Below, piece after piece: positions 23,361 through 28,191 of a DNA stretch of 28,191 nt; within the stretch, counting starts at the first letter, position 1, and every line of letters begins with the position of its first letter. This DNA comes from a virus. The stretch is from positions 1 through 28,191 of the IMG/VR virus record IMGVR_UViG_3300046785_000036. The stretch is one strand, 5' to 3'. The notes under the pieces were generated by a model. The model was not told the DNA's origin, ran no database searches, and saw nothing but the letters and a program-made list of their open reading frames with translations. A program made the translations under genes and the position numbers.

Positions 23361-23551
23361 GCAATGTGATCGATCTTCCAGTGTTATCTGCTGAGAAGCT
23401 CGAAGAGCTTGCTGTTGAGGCCGATGAGCAGCTGAGCGGATGGGTAGAAATGAAGCTATGTGCTGGTCTTAGTCCATATACAATACTCGGCATTCTTTCA
23501 CTCAATCAATCGTGGCTCGCAGGGCAACTTACTGATGAACAAGCTGACTGA
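23357..23551 (+). CDS. Small protein upstream of lysozyme, unknown
   Basis: A 64-residue protein starting at GTG 23357, overlapping the phosphoesterase stop (GTGA); a second GTG at 23366 is also possible. The sequence is helical (VLSAEKLEELAVEADEQL, then GWVEMKL) with a modestly hydrophobic LSPYTILGILSLNQSW. No family is recognised. Its 3' end overlaps the lysozyme start by 17 bases, so it may couple lysozyme translation. It could have a minor lysis role, which is inference. Confidence 0.5.
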   Translation: MSNVIDLPVLSAEKLEELAVEADEQLSGWVEMKLCAGLSPYTILGILSLNQSWLAGQLTDEQAD

Positions 23552-23951
23552 TTTACTCATAAAGCACGAGGGGCTGCGCCTGAGACCCTACGAGTGCACT
23601 GCGGGCAAAACAACTATCGGGGTAGGGCGTAACCTTACAGATAACGGGATTACCGAGAAAGAGGCTATGATGCTTCTCCAGCGTGATATCAACGTCTGCA
23701 TCCAAGAGCTAGGTCATTATCAATGGTTTAATACGCTGGACGGCGCCCGCCGTGATGCTATTATAGATTTGTACTTCTGCGTTGGTGGTCCTTCTTTTTC
23801 TCACTTTCGTAAATTGATGTGGGCAATCCAGAATGGGAATTGGGAGGACGCTGGCGCAGAAGTGCTTGATTCCAAATTCGCTAGACAGACCGGAAACCGG
23901 GCGGTAGAGCTTGCTGATATGCTTGTCAGCAACAACTACACAAAAAGCTAG
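23535..23951 (+). CDS. Endolysin, T4-type lysozyme (GH24)
   Basis: A 138-residue muramidase that cleaves the peptidoglycan glycan chain. Starting at ATG 23535, the N-terminus MNKLTDLLIKHEGLRLRPYE aligns with T4 lysozyme (MNIFEMLRIDEGLRLK) with an offset of one. The catalytic triad is E12, C21 and T27, matching E11-D20-T26 of T4 with the Cys substitution seen in several phage enzymes; spacings of 8 and 5 residues are kept. TIGVGRNL follows. The ORF opens further upstream (23460), but the extra residues have no lysozyme character. There is no signal peptide, so it relies on the holin. This is the best-supported enzyme in the window. Confidence 0.93.
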   Translation: MNKLTDLLIKHEGLRLRPYECTAGKTTIGVGRNLTDNGITEKEAMMLLQRDINVCIQELGHYQWFNTLDGARRDAIIDLYFCVGGPSFSHFRKLMWAIQNGNWEDAGAEVLDSKFARQTGNRAVELADMLVSNNYTKS

Positions 23952-23977
23952 CAATACAACATCACCTGCATTACAAT
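23949..23977 (+). promoter_or_regulatory. Weak promoter candidate before recombination cluster
   Basis: TACAAT (23972-23977) is a good -10, but the -35 at 17 bases (TAGCAA, 23949-23954) matches only three of six consensus bases. It sits in the gap between the lysozyme and the annealing-protein gene, where the functional module changes. Confidence 0.25.
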
Positions 23978-23980
23978 CTA

Positions 23981-23999
23981 TCTCCAGATTCATTGGAGA
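23981..23999 (+). promoter_or_regulatory. Hairpin overlapping the Shine-Dalgarno of the Rad52-like gene
   Basis: TCTCCA (23981-23986) pairs perfectly with TGGAGA (23994-23999) across a seven-base loop. The right arm contains the GGAGA that serves as Shine-Dalgarno for the ATG at 24006. When folded, the hairpin would hide the ribosome-binding site, which could limit translation. Confidence 0.4.
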
Positions 24000-24005
24000 A
24001 TTGTT

Positions 24006-24764
24006 ATGTACGAAAAACTAAAAATACCATTAAAAATAAGCGAAGTAGAATTTAGGCAAGGCCGACAGTTTAAAAACAAACTCAGCTACTTAGCCTACAA
24101 GGATGCTCGCGTTGATCAAAACCGCTTAGATTCTGCAGTCGGTCCCGGCTACTGGCAGCGCCGCCACGATGTTATTGACGGCAACCTTTACTGTTCCGTA
24201 GGAATTTATAACCCAGAGATCAAGGAATGGGTGTGGGTCCAGGACGTGGGTACTCCTTCCAACTTCGAGTCCGAAAAGGGCGCAGCATCTGATGCGTTCA
24301 AGCGGGCCTGCTTCAATCTCGGCATAGGCCGGGAGCTGTACGACTATCCCAATATTGTTATTGAGCTGAAAGACGGCGAAGATGCCAAATATTTGAAACT
24401 CAGATGGGAAGGCTTGACTGACGATAAGGGCGTTGTTGAGCTTCGTGCCTATGACAACCAACAGATCCGCTACAGCTACACCAGAGAAGAAGGATTCAAG
24501 CTAGAAGAGATTATGGAAGATCAGACGCAGTGCATTCTGGAGCACATTCGTTTGATAGAGGACATCAAGGAAGCTATTGACAGGTACTCTCGCGAAGAGA
24601 ACCTTGAAGAGCTTTATCAGGTTGCTGAGCGCTGGTATGACATACCTGTAAGAGATCAACATCTTCTTAACCGGGCTCCATCAAAAGGCGGCCCATTCAC
24701 CACAGCCGAGAGAAAAGTAATCAAAGAGAAGTTTGTCCCGGCACTCAATCAGGAGAGTTACTAA
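24006..24764 (+). CDS. Single-strand annealing protein, Rad52 family
   Basis: A 252-residue protein. Residues about 25-112 show the Rad52/Rad22 pattern: LSYLAYKDARVDQNRLDSAV, GPGYWQRR (46-53), LYCSVGIY, WVQDVGTPSNFESEKGAASD (77-96) and FKRACFNLGIGRELYDYP (98-115). Such proteins bind single strands and anneal complementary DNA, acting in phage recombination and replication restart. The C-terminal 135 residues are acidic and helical, without a recognised domain. GGAGAA (23995-24000) precedes the ATG and lies within a hairpin. The SSB-like gene follows by a one-base overlap, which fits a recombination module. Confidence 0.82.
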   Translation: MYEKLKIPLKISEVEFRQGRQFKNKLSYLAYKDARVDQNRLDSAVGPGYWQRRHDVIDGNLYCSVGIYNPEIKEWVWVQDVGTPSNFESEKGAASDAFKRACFNLGIGRELYDYPNIVIELKDGEDAKYLKLRWEGLTDDKGVVELRAYDNQQIRYSYTREEGFKLEEIMEDQTQCILEHIRLIEDIKEAIDRYSREENLEELYQVAERWYDIPVRDQHLLNRAPSKGGPFTTAERKVIKEKFVPALNQESY

Positions 24765-25015
24765 TGCCATACGATAATTCTAACCGCGGAGCTGTTTGGA
24801 AGAACGACAGAAGGTCTTCCGAAAAGCACCCGCACTTGACTGGAACTTGCGATATTGACGGGACCGAGTATTTTGTAAATATTTGGAAAAATGATGTTTC
24901 TGAAAATCCTAAAAAACCGATACTCAGTTTGTCATTTGCCAAAAAACAACAGAAAGCACCCGCAGAACCGCAAGCCAAATCTCTTGACGTTGACTTTGAG
25001 GATATTCCGTTTTGA
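24764..25015 (+). CDS. Small ssDNA-binding-like protein with SSB-type acidic tail
   Basis: An 83-residue protein. The N-terminal NRGAVWKNDRRSSEKHPHLT, then CDIDGTEYFVNIWKND and ILSLSFAKKQ, suggests a small beta-barrel; I recall this NRGAxWKN...W pattern from other phages. The C-terminus ends in DVDFEDIPF, very close to the acidic DFDDDIPF tip through which bacterial SSB recruits partner proteins. It begins with a one-base overlap (TAATG) after the Rad52-like gene. It probably binds single strands or recruits host SSB partners. The tail resemblance is direct; the DNA-binding role is inferred. Confidence 0.65.
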   Translation: MPYDNSNRGAVWKNDRRSSEKHPHLTGTCDIDGTEYFVNIWKNDVSENPKKPILSLSFAKKQQKAPAEPQAKSLDVDFEDIPF

Positions 25016-25242
25016 AAATTGCCAACAGAAAAATTCCAGAAAACGGCCATTATCTAAAAAGTGATTGCGTGGCAGCCTTTCTTGATCTCAAGAAGGGCAG
25101 CAGCGAATGCCTGCTGTACGATGAGCAGGAAGAGATGCGTAAGGAGCTGAGCAACATCCACAGCTACTGCCGTAGGCACGATTTGGATTTTAGACCCAAG
25201 AGCCGAAAGGTAGAAGATGGATTTGCTATCTGGAAAACCTAG
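25012..25242 (+). CDS. Small protein, unknown
   Basis: A 76-residue protein from TTG 25012, overlapping the previous stop (TTGA) with GAGGA (24998-25002) nine bases upstream. It contains GHYLKSDCVAAFLDLKKG, then a helical EEMRKELSNIHSYCRRHDLD and ends KVEDGFAIWKT. The ending resembles short phage proteins with a basic helical core. I recognise no function. Operon context suggests a role in DNA metabolism. Confidence 0.6.
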   Translation: MKIANRKIPENGHYLKSDCVAAFLDLKKGSSECLLYDEQEEMRKELSNIHSYCRRHDLDFRPKSRKVEDGFAIWKT

Positions 25243-25438
25243 ACAAATGGCGGCATATATCATGTCGCTAGAAACTAAAAAAGAGCGCAGGGAGGCTCTG
25301 GGAAGAGTCCCGGAGCACTTCCGAGCGCTTGTTAGGGCTCATGTGGAGATCAGTTATGAGAGAAGAAAGCTGGCTAAAGATAGAGCAGCTAACAAAAGAC
25401 TACGCGAAAGCGGAGGCCAACCGAGCCTATTTGAGTGA
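25217..25438 (+). CDS. Small helical phage protein (ERREALxRVPEHFR type), unknown
   Basis: A 73-residue basic helical protein with MAAYIMSLETKKERREALGR followed by VPEHFRALVRAHVE. I remember this LxTKxERRxALxxVPExxRxLV motif from several small phage proteins with no assigned role. ATG 25217 follows AAGGT (25207-25211) at five bases; ATG 25247 is an alternative start. The GKPRQMAAYIM stretch before the second Met looks conserved, favouring 25217. It overlaps the upstream gene by 26 bases and the downstream gene by 83 bases. Confidence 0.6.
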   Translation: MDLLSGKPRQMAAYIMSLETKKERREALGRVPEHFRALVRAHVEISYERRKLAKDRAANKRLRESGGQPSLFE

Positions 25439-25682
25439 ATTCCGAAAGTCTAAAAAAGCTATGCTAATGGCCGATGCAGAGGCTAATGAGCCAGGATTAG
25501 CCATTGCCAAACAGGAAAGGGAGGCATACTCTAATCCTGAGTATCAACAATTGCTAGAAGGCATCAAGGAAGCCGTAGAGCAGGCTACAGCCTTACGGTT
25601 TCAAATTGAAGTCTTCAAAATGAGGTTTGAAACGTGGCGGAGCAAGCAGGCAACGAGCAGGGCGGAAATGAACTTGAGATGA
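25356..25682 (+). CDS. Small helical phage protein, unknown (overlapping reading frames)
   Basis: A 108-residue helical protein from ATG 25356, preceded by GGAGAT (25344-25349). It contains KAEANRAYLSEFRKSKKAML, AKQEREAYSNPEYQQLLEGI, KEAVEQ and an ending with RFETWRSKQATSRAEMN. I recall similar KxxAxLM...EREAYxxPEY proteins in other phages, without function. The first 83 bases also code for the end of the previous gene in another frame. It may be a structural or recombination accessory. Confidence 0.6.
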   Translation: MREESWLKIEQLTKDYAKAEANRAYLSEFRKSKKAMLMADAEANEPGLAIAKQEREAYSNPEYQQLLEGIKEAVEQATALRFQIEVFKMRFETWRSKQATSRAEMNLR

Positions 25683-25882
25683 GCTATGTGGTTCGGCGCG
25701 AGATCAAGGAAATCTTGCGTCATCATCCGCTGATGAATAAAAAATCGAGCATTGAGATGATCAAATTTTATAGCGAGCACATGAAGCCAGACGTTCAGAA
25801 ACGTGCTATCTGGACCATCCAGTGCCTTAAATATAATTTAGCGTGGGATATCAAAACCGATGCGATTAAAAGCTTCAGATAG
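25679..25882 (+). CDS. Small basic protein, unknown
   Basis: A 67-residue protein starting with an ATGA overlap at 25679; a GTG at 25634 in the same frame would add 15 residues rich in Gly, Glu and Gln. The core VVRREIKEILRHHPLMNKKS, then EMIKFYSEHM and KRAIWTIQCLKYNL, is helical and basic. No family is recognised. It overlaps the following NinG-like gene by 23 bases, so it belongs to the same transcript. Confidence 0.55.
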   Translation: MSYVVRREIKEILRHHPLMNKKSSIEMIKFYSEHMKPDVQKRAIWTIQCLKYNLAWDIKTDAIKSFR

Positions 25883-26276
25883 TTGGTTTAGTAAATGCGT
25901 TAGGGAGAGGGCTAACTGGACCTGTGAGCATTGCGGAAAAGCATATCCGCAGAACAGTCAAGGGCTCCACTGCAGCCACTATTTCGGGCGCCGGGCTAAG
26001 GCTGTTAGATGGGACCCGGACAATGCTTTCGCGCATTGCATGAGCTGCCATATGTTGCTTGGCAGTAATCCGCACGACTTTCAAAGATGGGCAGAGGAGC
26101 GTCTTGGACCGGGAACAGTAGAGATTCTGAACGAAAAGCGGAACGACACCAATCTGGCGAAGACTATGCACAAAGCGGAGAAGGAGATCGCCAAGCATTA
26201 CAAGCTGGAGTATGAGACTATGCTCTCCCGCCGGGCTGCGGGCGAGTCTGGCCGATTAGAATTTACAGGATTTTGA
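25860..26276 (+). CDS. NinG/Rap-like zinc-HNH nuclease
   Basis: A 138-residue protein. It has a zinc pair CEHC (C22, C25) and a second pair CMSC (C60, C63) followed by H64. Between them are LHCSHYFGRR (36-45) and a VRWDPDNAFAHC stretch (49-60) with the aligned Asn and His of an HNH-type nuclease. The HxSHYxxRRxxxxRWDxDNxxxxCxxCH pattern resembles lambda NinG (Rap), a Holliday-junction endonuclease, and related phage proteins. The C-terminal part has a KEIAKHYK helix. It would resolve or cut recombination intermediates, matching the Rad52-like and SSB-like genes upstream. NinG versus general HNH is uncertain. Confidence 0.65.
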   Translation: MRLKASDSWFSKCVRERANWTCEHCGKAYPQNSQGLHCSHYFGRRAKAVRWDPDNAFAHCMSCHMLLGSNPHDFQRWAEERLGPGTVEILNEKRNDTNLAKTMHKAEKEIAKHYKLEYETMLSRRAAGESGRLEFTGF

Positions 26277-26277
26277 G

Positions 26278-26487
26278 ATGAAAAAAGAAGAAGAGATTAC
26301 CTTCCAAATTATGACCCCAGATGAGCTAAATGAGTGGTTTATTAAGAGCCACAGCAGGTTCTCTGGAAAGGATCACGATGCGATTAATACAATGAACTTT
26401 TTCTTGAAAATGATAGAAAACTGGTTCGACGACAACGAGCAGTACATTGATAGCTATGAAGAGTACGTCACCCGGGAGTTGCATTAA
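26278..26487 (+). CDS. Small acidic protein, unknown
   Basis: A 69-residue acidic helical protein with MTPDELNEWFIKSHSRF and HDAINTMNFFLKMIENWFDD. AGGA (26267-26270) precedes the ATG. No family is recognised. It ends the recombination cluster directly before the long structured non-coding stretch. Confidence 0.55.
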   Translation: MKKEEEITFQIMTPDELNEWFIKSHSRFSGKDHDAINTMNFFLKMIENWFDDNEQYIDSYEEYVTRELH

Positions 26488-26507
26488 ACTGCGCCCAGGC
26501 TTAAGAT
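26479..26507 (+). promoter_or_regulatory. Tentative promoter for the structured region
   Basis: TTGCAT (26479-26484) and TAAGAT (26502-26507) are 17 bases apart. Both are imperfect, but the spacing is ideal and a start near 26514 would fall at the first stem of the structured region (GTCGG, 26514). The -35 overlaps the end of the preceding gene. Confidence 0.3.
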
Positions 26508-26891
26508 TGGAAAGTCGGTCTGGGTAACGAGCCCAGCAAAAGCCGACAGAGATAAGGGGGAAAGATGTCAACTGCCCGACTGGGTAGTATTGTAACACCT
26601 CTCCCTACTTTCTCAAACTGGCAGGCATATGCGTTGGTCCGCTTCGGCGTCTCCCGGCATATAAAATCTGAGGGAATCTGAGAAAGCCCTGTCATTAGCG
26701 TTATGAGTGGCTAAATACGCGCTCCGATTGGGATAACCTTCGGCAGTACGCACATTTGGCGCAGTAGAACGCTCTCAGGCGGCGCGTAAGGGCCGTAATC
26801 TACTGAGAAGGGCAGACCTACCTCTGGCCCTTTCCCTGTCTTCGACGGCGACTGACGGCGGCATATCACTAAACCGGGGCTTCGGCTCCGG
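26508..26891 (+). ncRNA. Candidate structured non-coding RNA
   Basis: The stretch 26488-26952 holds no credible protein gene but has many perfect stems. Seen by eye: GTCGG (26514-26518) with CCGAC (26543-26547), enclosing CTGGG/CCCAG; AGGGGGA (26555-26561) with TCTCCCT (26600-26606); CTTTCTCA (26608-26615) with TGAGAAAG (26679-26686); CAGTAGA (26762-26768) with TCTACTG (26799-26805), enclosing ACGC/GCGT; AAGGGCAGA with TCTGGCCCTT (26808-26832); and CCGGGGC-TTCG-GCTCCGG (26874-26891). TGGCAGG (26619-26625) can also pair with CCTGTCA (26688-26694), which would cross the third stem as a pseudoknot. The ends are guesses. It may be a phage RNA, a long leader or a replication-associated element; no known RNA family was identified. 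Confidence 0.42.
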
Positions 26892-26952
26892 CTAGGGTGA
26901 GTATTGCCCTGTAATCTCTCCGGCTCCTAACAGCAGCATAATAAGGATATAT

Positions 26953-27105
26953 ATGAATGAATTAACAAAACCGTGTAAATGCGGATCGGATATGCAGCAA
27001 GTCATTGGATTTGATGATAAAAATAGCCCATTCAGGCAGGGATGGTACTGCCCAGAGTGTAAGGCGTGGGACAAGGCTATTCTCCGGGAAAGAAATGTAA
27101 AATAA
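26953..27105 (+). CDS. Small zinc-ribbon protein, Lar-like
   Basis: A 50-residue protein missed by longer ORF cut-offs. AAGGA (26943-26947) precedes the ATG by five bases. It has KPCKCGS (C8, C10) and YCPECKAW (C33, C36), giving a CxC...CxxC zinc ribbon. The LTKPCxCGS start resembles the Lar family of small phage zinc proteins (LKPCPFCGS), which relieve host restriction, though the first pair here has one residue between the cysteines. The function is inferred at best. Confidence 0.65.
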   Translation: MNELTKPCKCGSDMQQVIGFDDKNSPFRQGWYCPECKAWDKAILRERNVK

Positions 27106-27119
27106 ATGTTGTGAAATTG

Positions 27120-27147
27120 TTGACACCATATGTGGCTAGCGTAGAAT
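27120..27147 (+). promoter_or_regulatory. Strong sigma-70 promoter
   Basis: TTGACA (27120-27125) is a perfect -35, and TAGAAT (27142-27147) is a near-consensus -10 with a 16-base spacer. It lies between a zinc-ribbon gene and a 97-residue gene. Transcription would start near 27154. The spacer contains CACCATATGTGG (27124-27135), which recurs with one change before the scaffold gene. Confidence 0.8.
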
Positions 27148-27193
27148 ACGAAGTGTGGGGAGGCGGCGGGCCAAACCGAAACGGAGAAAACGA

Positions 27194-27487
27194 ATGACTA
27201 ATCCAGCAAACATCCAAACGGTACAAGCTAAACAACTTAAGAATGGCAAGTATAAATTCACTGCAATCCTCGAAGATGGCTCGCAGGAAATCATCAAAAA
27301 GGCTGGAGCTTTCAAGCCTGTCGTAAATGTCTACTCCGTGATAGTAAACGGAAATTCTTACGGAAATGTTGGCGAACACTGCACTTACAACAATAAAGCA
27401 GGTGGAAGACAACTTAGCTACTGCGAAACCGCAGGTTATAGCATCTATCACTCGCCCATCAAATCAATCGAAGTCGAATTGATCTAA
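27194..27487 (+). CDS. Small protein under strong promoter, unknown
   Basis: A 97-residue protein from ATG 27194, with GGAG (27183-27186) seven bases upstream. An upstream in-frame ATG at 27155 lies at the predicted transcription start and lacks a leader, so it is rejected. The protein is basic in its first third (VQAKQLKNGKYKFTA), then has a VVNVYSVIVNGNSYGN beta region and NNKAGGRQLSYCE. No family is recognised. It is the first gene behind the strongest promoter seen, so it is likely an early or regulatory gene. Confidence 0.6.
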   Translation: MTNPANIQTVQAKQLKNGKYKFTAILEDGSQEIIKKAGAFKPVVNVYSVIVNGNSYGNVGEHCTYNNKAGGRQLSYCETAGYSIYHSPIKSIEVELI

Positions 27488-27511
27488 TCAAAAACTGACA
27501 ACCAAGCCCAG

Positions 27512-27533
27512 ACCCGCTTAACTGCGGGTTTGT
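27512..27533 (+). terminator. Weak terminator or attenuator hairpin
   Basis: ACCCGC (27512-27517) pairs with GCGGGT (27524-27529) across a TTAACT loop, followed by only TTGT. It lies between two genes in the same direction. The short T-run makes it a partial terminator or attenuator at best. Confidence 0.45.
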
Positions 27534-27564
27534 AGGTAGAAACATAACTCAATCGGAGAATAAA

Positions 27565-27783
27565 ATGACAAATTTAAACTTGCATAGAACTGTTGCTATT
27601 AACCTGACGGCAAGCGATAGCTGGATAGAGCTAGCCATCGAATCAGACGATGGATCAATAGAAGTAAATACATTTTTTGGCGGTTATGGCGACAGCGATG
27701 AAAACAAAAAACTGATGGTCAGGAACGCACTGGTAGACCTTAGCAACCAAATTGTTAATATTCTGCAGGAGGAAGAGGCATGA
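27565..27783 (+). CDS. Small acidic protein, unknown
   Basis: A 72-residue acidic protein with SDSWIELAIESDDGSIEVNT, then FFGGYGDSDE and a helical ending LVDLSNQIVNILQEEEA. GGAG (27555-27558) lies six bases before the ATG. No family is recognised. It overlaps the next gene by four bases (ATGA). Confidence 0.6.
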   Translation: MTNLNLHRTVAINLTASDSWIELAIESDDGSIEVNTFFGGYGDSDENKKLMVRNALVDLSNQIVNILQEEEA

Positions 27784-28127
27784 GAAGCATATATAACATT
27801 GTGATGGATAACCTGGATTCTTGCATCCGGTTTGGGGAGTGGGATCCTACGGAGCGAGTGCTAAATCTTGTTATTGAGGCGCTCGTTGAGGACGAATCTG
27901 CGAGTGTAATCGTCAATGAGGCTCACGATGGCGATGATCAGTTAGCTGATATAGCCGTACGCATGCTTTGGGCAAAGGGTGAAGAGATCGAATTATTAGA
28001 GAAAAAGTACCGCAAGCGCAGCAATCACCTGCTCAGAGAACATGCTAAAGGTTACATTGATGGGTACGAGGGAGATGCTTGGGGTGAGTGGGATAGCATG
28101 TGCGTACCAATGAGGGTGGAGGCATGA
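27780..28127 (+). CDS. Small acidic protein, unknown
   Basis: A 115-residue protein with an acidic first half (VLNLVIEALVEDESASVIVN) and a basic helix (LLEKKYRKRSNHLL), ending in a GYIDGYEGDAWGEWDSM segment. AGGAGG (27767-27772) is a strong Shine-Dalgarno at seven bases; the ATG overlaps the upstream stop. No family is recognised. It shares an operon with its neighbours. Confidence 0.6.
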   Translation: MRSIYNIVMDNLDSCIRFGEWDPTERVLNLVIEALVEDESASVIVNEAHDGDDQLADIAVRMLWAKGEEIELLEKKYRKRSNHLLREHAKGYIDGYEGDAWGEWDSMCVPMRVEA

Positions 28128-28191
28128 AAGAATTCACTGCATTTGTCGGAAGCTGCGCGATTGTCACCTTGATGATGCTAATCGTGCTAGC
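28124..28191 (+). CDS. Small membrane protein, 5' part only
   Basis: The first 22 codons of a protein cut by the window edge, starting MKEFTAFVGSCAIVTLMML. Residues about 6-22 form a hydrophobic segment (a signal anchor or the first membrane helix). The ATG overlaps the upstream stop (ATGA), and GAGGGT (28112-28117) is six bases upstream. Nothing more can be said. Confidence 0.55.
   Translation, partial: MKEFTAFVGSCAIVTLMMLIVL

Noticed and set aside
26503-26570. Resemblance of GGAAAGTC, GGTAACG and ACAGAGA to conserved parts of bacterial RNase P RNA
   Set aside because: Only short, common strings match; the other conserved RNase P blocks and overall order were not found.
26326-26695. Two minus-strand frames (90 and 64 codons) near and in the structured region
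   Set aside because: Neither has a credible Shine-Dalgarno or family motif, and they lie opposite a coding gene and stem-forming sequence.
26874-26891. UUCG hairpin as a rho-independent terminator
   Set aside because: The stem is strong, but no run of T follows, so it was kept only as part of the structured region.
26488-26952. tRNA, tmRNA or group I intron in the gene-free stretch
   Set aside because: No T-loop GTTCRA-type motif with a paired acceptor stem, no tmRNA ends, and no recognisable group I core were seen.

Overview
The window is part of a tailed-phage genome with a P22-like (podovirus-type) morphogenesis module. It could come from a free phage or a prophage. All recognisable genes lie on the + strand, are tightly packed, and often overlap by 1 to 8 bases (TAATG, ATGA, GTGA), so translational coupling is probably widespread. 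Some families and sequence styles (fibre modules, a portal-adjacent polyvalent-like protein) resemble marine phages as I remember them. The host cannot be assigned from this window, and no integrase, terminase, polymerase or tRNA gene is visible.

Layout: (1) 1-8660, head and neck: the C-terminal half of the portal, a large polyvalent protein with a toxin-like hydrophobic region and an ADP-ribosyltransferase-like C-terminus, scaffold, major coat protein with a strong terminator behind it, two small basic proteins, a gp4-like head-completion protein, a head-fibre-like protein, a gp10-like stabilisation protein and a small protein. (2) 8671-14434, four genes for ejection (pilot) or internal proteins, the second being the clearest match (P22 gp20-like). 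(3) 14445-21372, three large fibre or adhesin proteins with a tail-assembly-chaperone-like gene between the second and third. (4) 21394-23951, a lysis and accessory block: putative holin, DUF1353 protein, short lipoprotein, HTH-metallophosphoesterase, a small protein and a T4-type lysozyme. (5) 24006-26487, a recombination cluster: Rad52-like annealing protein, a small protein with an SSB-like acidic tail, several small unknowns and a NinG-like zinc/HNH nuclease. (6) 26488-26952, a 465-base stretch without a credible gene but rich in perfect stems, possibly a structured RNA. (7) 26953-28191, small accessory or early-type genes with a near-consensus sigma-70 promoter at 27120-27147.

The genes fit one lifecycle: scaffold, coat and portal build the procapsid; gp4 and gp10 homologues close the filled head; ejection proteins move the DNA in; fibres bind the host; the lysis block releases progeny. 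The annealing protein, SSB-like partner and NinG-like nuclease would form a phage recombination pathway. The least explained elements are the portal-adjacent polyvalent protein, the structured intergenic region, and a 12-base motif shared by the two best promoter regions. All family assignments come from reading motifs by eye; no database search was run.
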